DNA of 64,000 nt from Aliiglaciecola sp041538045 (GCF_041538045.1 NZ_JBGOSE010000012.1:59751-123750), one strand, 5' to 3'; counted from the first letter of the stretch, positions 17,738 to 27,585 are shown. Program-made: numbers and translations. The notes: generated from the sequence alone by a model not told the origin.

Positions 17738-19341
17738 TGGAAAATCAAATAACACCTCAAGCTATACAATGGTTAAAGCGGCAAAGCATGGATTTTCGCG
17801 TGCCGCAAATGAAGGTGTTTTTGGTCAGGCTAATACAGTTTATTGCTCAAATCTTCACATTCTGGTTATTTGCTGAAATGATGATGTCGATAGTTGTCGA
17901 GCAGCAAACAATTGATGCCCGCAAGGTGTTATACCTTGCGGTTGCATCGAGTATTTGGTTAGCCAGTGTATATTTTGCAGATAGTCTATCGGCCATCTGC
18001 AAAACAAACGTTGAAAGCCAAATTGAAGGCGATATCCAACAAATTTGGCAGCAACAACAAACCGCCTTAATACGCCGATATTCATCGGCTTATTGGCAAC
18101 AGTTAATGTTCGATCACATAACTGATGTGGGTAATTACGTCAGTCAATACTGTGTGCAAAAGTGGATGGCCGCTACAACACCGCTGGTTATTTTATTGGT
18201 GATAGCGCCAATTAATTATGTTGTGGCAATCTCCTTACTACTTAGCATGCCTGTGGTTCCTTTATTTATGATTATTGTAGGTAAAGGTGCAGCTGCACTC
18301 CACCGTAAACATTTTATCGCTTTGGAACGTTTAGGGGCGATGTTTTCTGATAGGTTAAAAGCCCTCCCCTTAATTACCAGTAGTAATCAACACCAAGAAC
18401 AACAGACACGATTAAGCCAGGCCAGTAACATTGTCAATTCTAAAACCATGAAAGTAGTATCTGTGGCATTTTTGTCTACCACAGTGTTAGATTTTTTTTC
18501 CACCTTATCAATCGCATTGGTAGCAGTTTTCATTGGTTTTAGTTTAATCGGTGAGTTTGAATTTGGACCTAGTATGGATCTTCACACTGGTCTATTTATG
18601 CTACTCGTGGCTCCGTTATTATTTGCAGAATTAAAAACCTTGGGAAAATACTATCATCAAAAATCCAAAGCAGAGGCCAGTGCAGAACGATTTGCAGAGA
18701 TATATAACGAGGTAAAATCTACGCTAAAAGAGCCAAACTTCAATGGTATAGATTGGCTGAACTTTCAAGTTCAGGAGCCTAAGATTAGTGCCAGAAAAAT
18801 CTCTATACGCCCCGGAGAATGGGTGTTTTTAGAGGGGCAATCAGGCGCAGGTAAAACCGTTCTGTTAGAAGCATTAATGGGGTTTCGAGAAGCATCTCAC
18901 CACTTTCCAGCTCCTAGCTATATGCTTACTCAAGATACCGTAGTTTTAGATAATACCCTTAGACATAATTTAACCTTGGGAAAAGACATCCCTGATCATT
19001 TGCTTTGGGAAGTGTTAGTTGATGTCGAGCTTAATGATTGGGCGTTTAACCTAAAACATCAATTAGACACACCTTTAGGCGACTATCCCCCTTTATCCGG
19101 AGGCGAAGCTCAACGTTTAGCCCTTGCTCGTATTTTACTAATTGACGCTGACGTCGTTTTTCTTGACGAACCCACCGCCCACCTTACCCAAGAGCAACAC
19201 AAAGTACTGAGCCTGTTGTTACATCAACATTTGCAGCAAAAAACGGTTATTTGGGCGTCGCACAAATCTATTCCCTCCCATTGGTTTTCACAACATTGGC
19301 AACTTGAAAATGGCATTTTAAGGAACCCAAATGAAACATAA
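17737..19341 (+). CDS. cydD: CydD, ABC exporter subunit for cytochrome bd assembly
   Basis: One half of the heterodimeric CydDC ABC transporter, needed for haem insertion into cytochrome bd and for thiol (cysteine/glutathione) homeostasis. Membrane helices occupy about residues 25-310. The nucleotide-binding domain has Walker A GQSGAGKT, signature LSGGEAQRLALAR and Walker B VVFLDEPTAHL. At 534 aa it is somewhat shorter than E. coli CydD (588). It overlaps cydX by one base and cydC by 11 bp. Presence in the sulfide block is consistent with supplying functional bd oxidase. Confidence 0.92.
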   Translation: MENQITPQAIQWLKRQSMDFRVPQMKVFLVRLIQFIAQIFTFWLFAEMMMSIVVEQQTIDARKVLYLAVASSIWLASVYFADSLSAICKTNVESQIEGDIQQIWQQQQTALIRRYSSAYWQQLMFDHITDVGNYVSQYCVQKWMAATTPLVILLVIAPINYVVAISLLLSMPVVPLFMIIVGKGAAALHRKHFIALERLGAMFSDRLKALPLITSSNQHQEQQTRLSQASNIVNSKTMKVVSVAFLSTTVLDFFSTLSIALVAVFIGFSLIGEFEFGPSMDLHTGLFMLLVAPLLFAELKTLGKYYHQKSKAEASAERFAEIYNEVKSTLKEPNFNGIDWLNFQVQEPKISARKISIRPGEWVFLEGQSGAGKTVLLEALMGFREASHHFPAPSYMLTQDTVVLDNTLRHNLTLGKDIPDHLLWEVLVDVELNDWAFNLKHQLDTPLGDYPPLSGGEAQRLALARILLIDADVVFLDEPTAHLTQEQHKVLSLLLHQHLQQKTVIWASHKSIPSHWFSQHWQLENGILRNPNET

Positions 19342-20872
19342 AAAACTGTTGGCGGTTAGCTTATTGCTCGCCATGGTGCACTTTCTGGTGGGTTTCACTA
19401 TTTTATTAGTATCCTCATGGTTTATTGCTGCCTCAGCGATTGCGGGTCTGGGCTTTAACTATATGTTGCCAGCAGTAGTTATTCGAGGCCTAGCGATTTT
19501 GCGCATTGCTTCTGGTTATTTCAGTATGCTATTTGGCCATCATCACCTACTCGACTCCTTAGCCGACATTCGGGTATCTGTGTTCAAATCTCTTGCTGAC
19601 AATCACGTTATTGCGCGGGATACGTCCTTAAACGCACTGGCTTATCAAAGTGAAGAAGTAGCGTCAATTTGGATTGCTTGGGTGGGCCAAAATGCCGGAG
19701 TATTATTATCCATCAGTGCGCTAATGTTCTGTGCGGTAGTGTTTACACCCGCATTAACTTGGCCATTAATAGTGTTTTTAGTCGTGTTTAGTGTCATTTA
19801 CTTGGGATTAGTATTAAGTACCTTAGGTAACGCTGTAAAACTGGCTAAATCTCAAAAATCCACCCAATTGAGCTTAATTCAACACGTTGAAAGTGCGCCT
19901 ATCTGGCATATGCAAAATCAAGTTCAACCACCTAAATTATCCAATATTCGTAAAATACAAAACCGCATCCAATCGAATACTAGAATAGCGACCTTACTCA
20001 CCTCTATCACCAGTATTGCGACTATGTGTTTTATATTAATTAATTACGCAGGAGCCCATGTGGGAAACAGTTTGTTCGTGATTATCCCCATGGCATTATT
20101 AAGTGTAAATGATTGGTTGGGCCGCGCCATTGAGTCACAAAACAAGCTAGCAAGTTTTCACATTGCCAATAAAAGCATGGCAGCTTTGGTACATGAGTCC
20201 GCGCCTATACATCGGCATGATACCGAGGTAAAAAGTCTCAAAGTTTCTAACTTTAAAGCTGAAAACACCCGTATGCCAGAAGTGTCGGGCACATTCGACT
20301 CTGCCAGCTTGAGTTTAATTGTAGGCAGTTCAGGCTCAGGGAAAAGTCGTTTTCTACAATCCCTTGCAGGTTTGATTCCGTGTCAAGGTAGTCGGAAAAT
20401 CAACCAAAAAGACCTGCCAAATGGGTTACTTGACGACAGCCTTTATGTTGAACAGTTTCCATATTGTCTATCAGATACCTTAAAAAGTAACTTGCTTATG
20501 GCCAACCCCGAGGCGTCGGATGCTTGCTTAAACGAAGTTCTCAATAAAGTGGGTTTGGGTTACATGACGGATATCAATCAATGGATTGGAGAAAATGGAA
20601 GACGTTTTTCTGGCGGTGAAAAAAAGCGTCTAGGTTTAGCCCGCGCTTTATTAAGTCAAGCAAACCTCATTTTAATTGATGAGCCATTTGAAGCCTTAGA
20701 TGAAAAGAATATTGAAATTGCATGTGCCCTTATCAATCAATTAGCCGAGCTGAAAATTGTGTTGGTTGCTTCTCATATTATTCCTCATCAACTCAAAATA
20801 GATCAGCAAATATCACTTGATCCAAAGTTGCAGCTCGAAACCAGCAAAGAAGGAATCTTCCACCATGAATAA
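19331..20872 (+). CDS. cydC: CydC, ABC exporter subunit for cytochrome bd assembly
   Basis: The partner half-transporter of CydD. The N-terminal membrane domain runs to about residue 290. The ATP-binding domain has Walker A GSSGSGKS, signature FSGGEKKRLGLAR and Walker B LILIDEPFEALDE. At 513 aa it is shorter than E. coli CydC (573). Its last 8 bases overlap the persulfide dioxygenase gene, physically tying bd assembly to the sulfur-oxidation genes in one transcript. Confidence 0.92.
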   Translation: MKHKKLLAVSLLLAMVHFLVGFTILLVSSWFIAASAIAGLGFNYMLPAVVIRGLAILRIASGYFSMLFGHHHLLDSLADIRVSVFKSLADNHVIARDTSLNALAYQSEEVASIWIAWVGQNAGVLLSISALMFCAVVFTPALTWPLIVFLVVFSVIYLGLVLSTLGNAVKLAKSQKSTQLSLIQHVESAPIWHMQNQVQPPKLSNIRKIQNRIQSNTRIATLLTSITSIATMCFILINYAGAHVGNSLFVIIPMALLSVNDWLGRAIESQNKLASFHIANKSMAALVHESAPIHRHDTEVKSLKVSNFKAENTRMPEVSGTFDSASLSLIVGSSGSGKSRFLQSLAGLIPCQGSRKINQKDLPNGLLDDSLYVEQFPYCLSDTLKSNLLMANPEASDACLNEVLNKVGLGYMTDINQWIGENGRRFSGGEKKRLGLARALLSQANLILIDEPFEALDEKNIEIACALINQLAELKIVLVASHIIPHQLKIDQQISLDPKLQLETSKEGIFHHE

Positions 20873-21737
20873 ACTCATCATTCAACCATTTATGGATGAA
20901 AACACCAATACCGTCACCTATGTCTTAACTGATAAAACCTGCAACTTGTCTGCGATTATTGACCCAGTTTTAGATTTTGATGCCAGTTCGGGCACCCTAT
21001 CTTCCGCCAGTGCAGATAAGGTGATCAAATATTTAGATGACAATAATTTTTCCCTAGAGTGGATTCTGGAAACCCATGCCCACGCCGATCATATAACCGC
21101 CTCCCAATATATAAAAGAAAAGCGCGGCGGCGAAATTGGCATAGGCGAACATATCCGTATAGTTCAAACAACCTTCAAAAAGATCTTTAACTTAGATGCA
21201 GAATTTCCTTGTGACGGAAGCCAATATGATCATTTGTTCAGCGACGGAGAAATAATTAAGTTAGGCCACTTAAACATTCAAATAATGAATACGCCAGGTC
21301 ATACACCTGCTTGTGTGAGTTATTTAATTGAAGATGCCGTTTTCGTTGGTGATACTTTGTTTATGCCTGACTACGGCACGGCTCGCGCAGATTTTCCCAA
21401 CGGCAGCGCTAAAGCTCTGTACCAATCGATTCAAAAAATTCTTGCACTGCCTGGAGATACACGTATTTTTGTGGGCCACGACTATAAAGCCGAAGGTCGT
21501 GATGAATATGCTTGGGAGTCGACTGTATTTCAGCAGTTGCGCAACAATATTCATGTAAAAAATGGCACCAGCGAAAACGACTTTGTGAGTATGCGCAACG
21601 CACGGGATAAAACCCTTGCGGCCCCCAAACTTCTGCTACCGTCTATTCAAATGAATATCCGCGCAGGACTAATGCCCGACACTGAAGACAATGGGATTTC
21701 TTATTTAAAAATACCTCTAACCAGTAAGCTGGGTTAA
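20865..21737 (+). CDS. pdo: persulfide dioxygenase (ETHE1/PDO, metallo-beta-lactamase fold)
   Basis: This non-haem iron enzyme oxidises glutathione persulfide to sulfite, downstream of SQR. The metal-binding motif is HAHADH (71-76). Further ligands lie in NTPGHTPA, the Asp of VGDTLF, and the late FVGHDY. The ATG at 20865, preceded by AAGGAATC, gives 290 aa starting MNKLIIQPF, the usual start for this family; longer in-frame starts at 20817 lie inside cydC and are unlikely. It overlaps cydC by 8 bp and is followed 3 bp later by a TSUP-family transporter. A glyoxalase II assignment is less likely given the context and the TARADFPNG segment typical of PDO/Blh proteins. Confidence 0.87.
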   Translation: MNKLIIQPFMDENTNTVTYVLTDKTCNLSAIIDPVLDFDASSGTLSSASADKVIKYLDDNNFSLEWILETHAHADHITASQYIKEKRGGEIGIGEHIRIVQTTFKKIFNLDAEFPCDGSQYDHLFSDGEIIKLGHLNIQIMNTPGHTPACVSYLIEDAVFVGDTLFMPDYGTARADFPNGSAKALYQSIQKILALPGDTRIFVGHDYKAEGRDEYAWESTVFQQLRNNIHVKNGTSENDFVSMRNARDKTLAAPKLLLPSIQMNIRAGLMPDTEDNGISYLKIPLTSKLG

Positions 21738-21740
21738 GCC

Positions 21741-22499
21741 ATGCATGATCCAATAATTTGGTTTGGTGCAATAACCATGGGCTTGAGCCTCGGTTTGCTG
21801 GGCTCTGGTGGCAGCATATTAACCTTACCTTTACTCATTTTTATTGCTAAAGAACCTGAAAAAATAGCCATAGCTGAATCTCTGTTGATTGTTGGTTTAG
21901 TGGCTTTAGTTGGCACCATAACGCACTATTTCAAAGGTAATATTCTTTATAAACTGGTCATCTATTTTGGTATTCCCAGTATGTTTTCAGCATATGCTGG
22001 TGCTTATTTGGCGCAATTTGTAAGCGCAAAATTACAAATGCTAATTTTTGCCGTAATAATGCTATTAGCCAGTGTATTCATGCTCAAACCTATTTCTCCT
22101 GTTGCTGCTCAAACAGCACCTTCACAATCAGTGTTTTGGCTAATTCCCGCGAGTTTATTAGTCGGGTGCTTAGCCGGTTTAATTGGTGTGGGTGGTGGTT
22201 TTCTCATTGTGCCAGCACTCATGTTTATTGCCAAAATACCCATCAAGGAGGCTGTAGGTACCAGTTTAGTGATTATTGTGATGCAGAGTGTTAGTGGCTT
22301 TTCCCAGTATTTACAAGTATTCAAGTATGCTGATATCGCGCTAAATTGGCCGCTGATTACACTGGTTAGCGGCTGTGCTATCGGTGGCATATTAGTCGGT
22401 TTACAAGTTGCAGATAAACTTCCACAAAAGGTGATAAAACAACTCTTTGGTGCTGGCTTAATAGGCTTATCAGCCTACACCTTTATCGCAAACTTTTAA
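21741..22499 (+). CDS. TSUP (TauE/SafE) family sulfite/anion exporter
   Basis: This inner-membrane transporter has about seven to eight helices in two repeats. The duplicated glycine-rich motifs GLGLLGSGGS (near residue 15) and LIGVGGGFLIVPAL (near 145) define the TauE/SafE family. TSUP members placed beside persulfide dioxygenases are thought to export sulfite or related sulfur anions made by PDO, which fits here: the gene starts 3 bp after pdo. The substrate is inferred from context only. Confidence 0.85.
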   Translation: MHDPIIWFGAITMGLSLGLLGSGGSILTLPLLIFIAKEPEKIAIAESLLIVGLVALVGTITHYFKGNILYKLVIYFGIPSMFSAYAGAYLAQFVSAKLQMLIFAVIMLLASVFMLKPISPVAAQTAPSQSVFWLIPASLLVGCLAGLIGVGGGFLIVPALMFIAKIPIKEAVGTSLVIIVMQSVSGFSQYLQVFKYADIALNWPLITLVSGCAIGGILVGLQVADKLPQKVIKQLFGAGLIGLSAYTFIANF

Positions 22500-22512
22500 T
22501 CAAGGATTTGTT

Positions 22513-22920
22513 ATGCCTATCATCAATTTAAATGACCACTTTTCAATATCTGGTGAATTAGACAAAGCACAGCTATCTGAACTGATAAAAAATGGCTTAA
22601 CCCTATTAATTAATGTTCGACCCGACAATGAATCTGCCCATCAAATATCCAGTCACGAATGGAAACTGCTTTGTGGTTCACTTGATATTGATTACCAGCA
22701 TATACCGGTTAAATCAGGTTATTATGAGGATCAACAAATTGCATTATTTACCCAGTTGATTGAACAACAAAAGGGCTTAGTGCATTGTTTTTGTAGAAGT
22801 GGAACCCGTGCTGTTCACCTTTGGGCGCTGAGTCAAAAAGATCAACGGTCTTTTCAACAGTTACAAAACCTATGCGCCGCCAAAGGCTATGATTTATCAG
22901 CAATTAAAGACTATTTTTAA
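22513..22920 (+). CDS. DUF442/TIGR01244-type sulfurtransferase-like protein
   Basis: A 135-residue protein of the beta-lactamase-hydrolase-like phosphatase/sulfurtransferase family (DUF442). The active loop HCFCRSGTR (91-99) contains the rhodanese-like CRSGTR with Cys94, plus an extra Cys92 in the position of a phosphatase His-Cys. Homologues are often fused or adjacent to persulfide dioxygenases (Blh), so moving persulfide sulfur from SQR products to the PDO substrate is the likely role. It lies 13 bp after the TSUP gene with an SD (AAGGA) and probably ends the operon. Confidence 0.82.
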   Translation: MPIINLNDHFSISGELDKAQLSELIKNGLTLLINVRPDNESAHQISSHEWKLLCGSLDIDYQHIPVKSGYYEDQQIALFTQLIEQQKGLVHCFCRSGTRAVHLWALSQKDQRSFQQLQNLCAAKGYDLSAIKDYF

Positions 22921-23025
22921 TCGTTTCGATTTAAATCCATAGAATTAGACTAGACTAACGAAATAGCCATCTGATGACAGCCCGTATTTTCAATACAGTC
23001 AGCGTCAATAGTTTAGGAGCAAAGC

Positions 23026-24660
23026 ATGATTTTTTTGCGCAAATTTTCATTAATCTATCGATTAAGTTTCATTGTTATTTTAATGGTGCTGGTGTTAGTA
23101 CTGCTCAGTTTTAGTGTGCTGAATCATCATTATCAAGTTCTAGAGCAACAGGCTTACAAAGAAAATAAAAGCGTTGTCGATGTTGCCTACAGCGTCATCG
23201 AGCATTTTCATCAATTGGCAAGCAAACAACAGCTTAGCGAAGAGGATGCAAAAGCAATGGCCATCGCTACTGTTAGCGATCTAAGATACGACAACAACAA
23301 TTATTTCTGGTTACAAGATGCCACCCCCGCCATGATCATGCACCCTTTTAAACCAGGGTTAAATGGCAAATCCCTGTACGATAGTATTGATGCAAATGGC
23401 AAAACGTTTTTCCGAGAAATGTCCCAATTAGTAAAACAACAAGGCAGTGGCTTTGTGACTTATGTTTGGCCATTGCCGGGTGAAGAAACACCAACATCCA
23501 AAATATCCTATGTTAAAGAATTTGCGCCTTGGGGTTGGACTATAGGTTCGGGGATTTACATGGATAAGCTTGACGCTTTCTACGCTAAATTGCGTAACTC
23601 TTATATAATTGAATCCTCTATTGGGTTGCTATTCATTCTAGGTGCGACTTGGTTAATTAGCAGAAGTATTACCGCACCAATTCAAGAAGCCGCTGAACGA
23701 ATGCGTGATATAGCCCAAGGTGAAGGAGACCTAACCCGCCAACTACCTGTCCAAGGGAATGATGAAATTACCCAGTTAAATCAACATTTCAACCAATTCA
23801 CCTCCAAAATACGAGAGTCTCTTGTTCAAGTAAAAGCAATTGTCGAAGAGTTAATTATTCAATCTAACTCTGTAGCCAAGGTCAGCCAAAGTAGTAACAC
23901 TTTTGCACAACAACAAAGTGACGCGACTATTCAAGTTGCTGATGCGATTGATCAAATGAGCAAGCAAATTACTGATGTAAGCAACAATGCATCCAATGCC
24001 CAAAAAACCACAAATGATGCAAAAAACAACGCACAATCAGGGGCAGTTGCGGTTACTCGTAGCGTCGATGATATACAATCTTTAACATCAAGTATTGAGC
24101 AAGTTAATTCAGTTGTATCTCAATTAGCTGAGCAAAGTGAAAATATTGGCAGCGTATTAGATGTGATCAGATCCATTGCAGAGCAGACTAATTTATTAGC
24201 CTTAAATGCGGCAATTGAAGCGGCTCGCGCAGGCGATCAAGGTCGAGGATTTGCAGTAGTCGCTGATGAAGTGCGCACCTTAGCTAGCCGCACTGGACAA
24301 AGTACAGATGAAATTCAAAGCATGATTGAAAAACTACAAAATGATGCTAAAGCAGCCGTAGACGCAGTAAAGATGAGTCAGGACACTTCTCAAAAAACCG
24401 TCGGTGACATTAATCAAGCCAACCAAACACTACAAGAAGTAGCCAGATTAATGGGGCAAATGTCGCAAATGAATAGCCAAATTGCCCAAGCCACAGAGCA
24501 ACAAACTGAAGCTTCCCACGCCATTAATTTGCGATTAAATGACTTAAATGAAACTTCTGAACAATCTGTTACAACGGCTACCACACTAAACCACGCTAGC
24601 CAAACTCTTAAAGCACTCAGCGATAAGGTCCATACCGTGGTAAATCGCTTTATATTATGA
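23026..24660 (+). CDS. methyl-accepting chemotaxis protein with Cache sensor
   Basis: This transmembrane chemoreceptor has a first helix at about residues 8-30. A periplasmic sCache_2-type domain of about 35-185 carries the hallmark NNYFWLQD, MIMHPFKPGLNGKSL and GWTIGSGIY segments. A second helix lies at about 192-212, then a HAMP domain (about 210-265). The long cytoplasmic coiled coil has the CheA/CheW-binding tip EQTNLLALNAAIEAARAG. No C-terminal pentapeptide for CheR/CheB tethering is visible. The ligand is unknown; small organic acids are common for this sensor class. Confidence 0.93.
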   Translation: MIFLRKFSLIYRLSFIVILMVLVLVLLSFSVLNHHYQVLEQQAYKENKSVVDVAYSVIEHFHQLASKQQLSEEDAKAMAIATVSDLRYDNNNYFWLQDATPAMIMHPFKPGLNGKSLYDSIDANGKTFFREMSQLVKQQGSGFVTYVWPLPGEETPTSKISYVKEFAPWGWTIGSGIYMDKLDAFYAKLRNSYIIESSIGLLFILGATWLISRSITAPIQEAAERMRDIAQGEGDLTRQLPVQGNDEITQLNQHFNQFTSKIRESLVQVKAIVEELIIQSNSVAKVSQSSNTFAQQQSDATIQVADAIDQMSKQITDVSNNASNAQKTTNDAKNNAQSGAVAVTRSVDDIQSLTSSIEQVNSVVSQLAEQSENIGSVLDVIRSIAEQTNLLALNAAIEAARAGDQGRGFAVVADEVRTLASRTGQSTDEIQSMIEKLQNDAKAAVDAVKMSQDTSQKTVGDINQANQTLQEVARLMGQMSQMNSQIAQATEQQTEASHAINLRLNDLNETSEQSVTTATTLNHASQTLKALSDKVHTVVNRFIL

Positions 24661-24809
24661 TGTTGAGGCTATAAGTTGCTGGTAAAACTGAATTGGTTTA
24701 GTCCCGGTTTGGGGCTGAGTGATTAACAGAGCCTAAAAAACACAGGCTTTACTATTAGTGGCTAGCATCCATTGTTATCATTTGTACAAACTATCAACTG
24801 AACATCATT

Positions 24810-25304
24810 ATGAAAGTCATTTTCTCACATGGAAAAGAAAGTGGTCCTTGGGGATCTAAAATACGAAAGTTAGCCGAGATTGCACAAAACCTCGGATATT
24901 CAGTAGACAGCATAGACTACTCTGATATGGATAACCCTGATAGGCGTGTTGATAAACTTATAAAAATACTCGCAACCACAGATGATAAAGTTGTTTTAGT
25001 GGGCTCTTCTATGGGCGGCTACGTTTCCATGGTAGCGGCGCAAGAACATACATGTGAAGGTATATTTCTGTTAGCTCCAGCCTTGTATATGCCTAACTAC
25101 GCAATACAGTCTTACTCTCCTAATACCCAAAACCTTTGTATCGTCCATGGTCTAGGTGATGAAGTGATCCCCTATCAACACTCAGCGAAATATGCGCAAC
25201 AATCTAAATGTGAATTGCATCTAATCGAAGGCGATCACAGACTCAACTCGTCACTGGATGAGGTGTCAGAGATTTATACGGCCTTTTTAACTCAATTCGA
25301 GTAA
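24810..25304 (+). CDS. small alpha/beta-fold hydrolase
   Basis: A 164-residue cytosolic alpha/beta hydrolase. It begins MKVIFSHGKESGPWGSK, with an early HG oxyanion segment. The nucleophile elbow is GSSMGG (about residues 67-72), the acid is in HGLGDEVIP (Asp about 112) and the catalytic His is in EGDHRL. It resembles the YqiA/YcfP-like group of short esterases. The natural substrate is unknown. It has its own upstream intergenic region and is convergent with the following methyltransferase gene. Confidence 0.8.
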   Translation: MKVIFSHGKESGPWGSKIRKLAEIAQNLGYSVDSIDYSDMDNPDRRVDKLIKILATTDDKVVLVGSSMGGYVSMVAAQEHTCEGIFLLAPALYMPNYAIQSYSPNTQNLCIVHGLGDEVIPYQHSAKYAQQSKCELHLIEGDHRLNSSLDEVSEIYTAFLTQFE

Positions 25305-25395
25305 TTTGAGAACTTTAAAAGCTTTTAGGCGCTAAAAAAAGAATTTAGTGAACGTTTGCGACATTTTATAAAGATCATGTTTTAACTAAAATCCG

Positions 25396-26139
25396 TTAAA
25401 CTGACAATTGGTACACGCAAATATTCACCGCACTAGCTAAATTGAGGGAATCAATTTTGCCACTGCCAGTAATGGTAAATGCATCGGCAGCACAAGCAGA
25501 TAAGGCCTCACGGGGCACGCCGCGAGCTTCGTTACCAAATAAATAACATTGGTAATCGGAAAATTCTGGACTCTTGATATGTTTGCCTTGCATATCCAAA
25601 TAAGCAAAACGTTTAAACCGAGTCTGTAACTCGTCTAATTCAACCTCTAACTCAATAGGTACGTGAAATATCGCCCCCATACTGGCACGCACCACCTTGG
25701 AGTTAAAGGGGTCAACACTGTTGGGACTGAGCAATAATCGAAAATCCCCAAACCAGGCTAAAGTTCGCAAAATAGTCCCTAGGTTACCGGGATCTTGCAC
25801 TTCATGGAGATAGATGCAGCGCTCCCCTCGCAGGTTTGTTTGCTGCAATTTAGCCGCTTTTGGTAATGGCACACAAGCTATAATGCCCTGAGGGCTTTTG
25901 GTGTCACTGAGCTGTGCCATTTGCTTTTTATTGAGCACGACCAGACTACTTTGACTAAACAGTGGTTTAGCCCAATCCTGGTATTCTTCGGTAATATATA
26001 AAGTAATATTGCTTAATTCAGCGTCTTGTTTTATTGCTTTTTGAAGCTCTAAAACCAGATGTTCACCTTCCACTAAATAATAACCAAATTGAGCACGGTA
26101 TTTTTTTTGATGGAGCTTTTTTACATCATCAAATTTCAT
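25396..26139 (-). CDS. TrmH/SpoU-family RNA methyltransferase
   Basis: A SPOUT-class enzyme that 2'-O-methylates rRNA or tRNA using SAM. It has an N-terminal RNA-binding (SpoU_sub_bind-like) domain and the three knot motifs: VQDPGNLGTILRTL, LFGNEARGV and SLNLASAVNICVYQL. The ATG at 26139 follows a good AAGG and yields 247 aa starting MKFDDVKKLHQ; a longer form from 26175 lacks an SD. The precise target nucleotide cannot be read from sequence. Confidence 0.87.
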   Translation of the reverse strand: MKFDDVKKLHQKKYRAQFGYYLVEGEHLVLELQKAIKQDAELSNITLYITEEYQDWAKPLFSQSSLVVLNKKQMAQLSDTKSPQGIIACVPLPKAAKLQQTNLRGERCIYLHEVQDPGNLGTILRTLAWFGDFRLLLSPNSVDPFNSKVVRASMGAIFHVPIELEVELDELQTRFKRFAYLDMQGKHIKSPEFSDYQCYLFGNEARGVPREALSACAADAFTITGSGKIDSLNLASAVNICVYQLSV

Positions 26140-26410
26140 ATTAACTTGCCTTGGAATAGTGACGAGATAAAACACAAGTTAAATACAGCACTTTTGGTCA
26201 TGCAGTTCCCTATTTTTATTTAGTTATTTGTTTATGGATTGGGTAAACGAATTAATCAACTCGCAAACTCATTGTACCCCGTTGATGAAATCAAGTCAGG
26301 CAAAAATAAATTGTCTTAAAAGGCATATTTTACCCTGAGTAATTTGCAAATTTGCCCTGCCAGCTTACAATAAGCGCCGTTTAAACCATCTAAAATAGCA
26401 GACTCACTTT

Positions 26411-27031
26411 ATGGCACGCTCTAAAACCAGTAAAAAATGGCTGGACGAACACGTTAACGATCCCTACGTAAAAAAAGCGCAAATTGACGGCTACCGTTCC
26501 CGTGCAAGTTATAAGCTGATTGAAATTAATGAAAAAGATAAGTTAATTCGTCCTGGCAACATTGTGATGGATCTTGGCTCAGCGCCAGGTGGATGGTCTC
26601 AAATAGTTGCGCCTTTGGTAGGCAAAAAAGGCAGAGTAATAGCCTCAGATATTTTACCAATGGATTCGATACTGGATGTGACCTTTATTCAGGGTGATTT
26701 CACCGAAGAAGCGGTTTATGAGCAAATTGTTGCTGAATTAAACAATGAAAGAGTCGACGTTGTGGTTTCAGATATGGCACCGAATATCAGTGGCGTGAAT
26801 GCCACCGACCAATACAGTTCCATGTACTTGGTAGAATTAGCCTTAGATATGGCTCGCAACGTCCTTAAACCCGGCGGCAGTTTTTGCGCAAAGGTGTTTC
26901 AAGGTGTGGGCTATGAAGAATACTTAAAAGACGTGCGCAGTTCGTTTAATAAAGTGGTCATTCGCAAACCTGATGCTTCCCGCCCACGTTCTCGTGAAGT
27001 TTACATTGTCGCCAAAGGGTTCAAAGCTTAA
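26411..27031 (+). CDS. rlmE: 23S rRNA (uridine-2552 2'-O) methyltransferase RlmE (FtsJ)
   Basis: This heat-shock-type methyltransferase modifies U2552 in the A-loop of 23S rRNA and aids late 50S assembly. The SAM-binding motif is DLGSAPGGWSQ. The K-D-K-E catalytic tetrad is visible as YKLIEI (Lys), SDMAPNISG (Asp), KVFQG (Lys) and REVYIVAKG (Glu). At 206 aa it matches E. coli RlmE (209). In many gammaproteobacteria rlmE is followed by ftsH; here it is followed by fdxA on the opposite strand, so the usual operon is broken. Confidence 0.95.
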   Translation: MARSKTSKKWLDEHVNDPYVKKAQIDGYRSRASYKLIEINEKDKLIRPGNIVMDLGSAPGGWSQIVAPLVGKKGRVIASDILPMDSILDVTFIQGDFTEEAVYEQIVAELNNERVDVVVSDMAPNISGVNATDQYSSMYLVELALDMARNVLKPGGSFCAKVFQGVGYEEYLKDVRSSFNKVVIRKPDASRPRSREVYIVAKGFKA

Positions 27032-27051
27032 ATCAAGTTTTGTGCTGTGCG

Positions 27052-27375
27052 TTAGCGTTCTAACAAAGGTAACTTATCGGCAACCCCATTCCATTTATCA
27101 GCGTCTTCTGGAGGCGCTTTTAGCTCATTCAAATTAGGCCATTCTTGGCATAGTTCTTCGTTTAACGCTAAATATTGTTGGTGTTCGGCAGCCAGATCAG
27201 TGTCTTGAATAATTGCATCAGCCGGACATTCAGGTACACAAAGGGCACAATCGATACAAATTGCGGGATTGATCGCCAAAAAATTAGGCCCTTCAAAAAA
27301 GGCATCTACTGGGCATACTGCAACACAATCTGTATATTTGCACTTAATGCAATTATCTGTCACTACAAAGGTCAT
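27052..27375 (-). CDS. fdxA: ferredoxin FdxA (3Fe-4S/4Fe-4S)
   Basis: A 107-residue seven-iron ferredoxin, a small electron carrier. The start MTFVVTDNCIKCKYTDC and the cluster motifs CIKCKYTDCVAVCP and CIDCALCVPECP are typical of FdxA. The C-terminal extension ends with the usual PEDADKWNGV segment. It is convergent with rlmE and has its own promoter region upstream. The redox partner is not evident from the neighbours. Confidence 0.94.
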   Translation of the reverse strand: MTFVVTDNCIKCKYTDCVAVCPVDAFFEGPNFLAINPAICIDCALCVPECPADAIIQDTDLAAEHQQYLALNEELCQEWPNLNELKAPPEDADKWNGVADKLPLLER

Positions 27376-27585
27376 TGAAAGCTAGTTTGTTTAGGATAAA
27401 AATATGCGGATAAGTTTAAAGAAGCCTGTTAAAAACACAAGTTCTTTTTAGTTTTTGATAAGACGAACTATTTTCACTTGAATTGATCGGATATCCAAGT
27501 AAACAGGGCTATCTATCGCAGATTAGCTGATTTAAAATATCTCGCCCTGACAGACAGGCTGTCCGGCGTTTAAAGAGTGTGAAAT

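Noticed and set aside
20817..20864. Longer N-terminus for the persulfide dioxygenase starting inside cydC
   Set aside because: The added residues overlap the end of cydC and lack family similarity; the ATG at 20865 has an SD and the normal family start.
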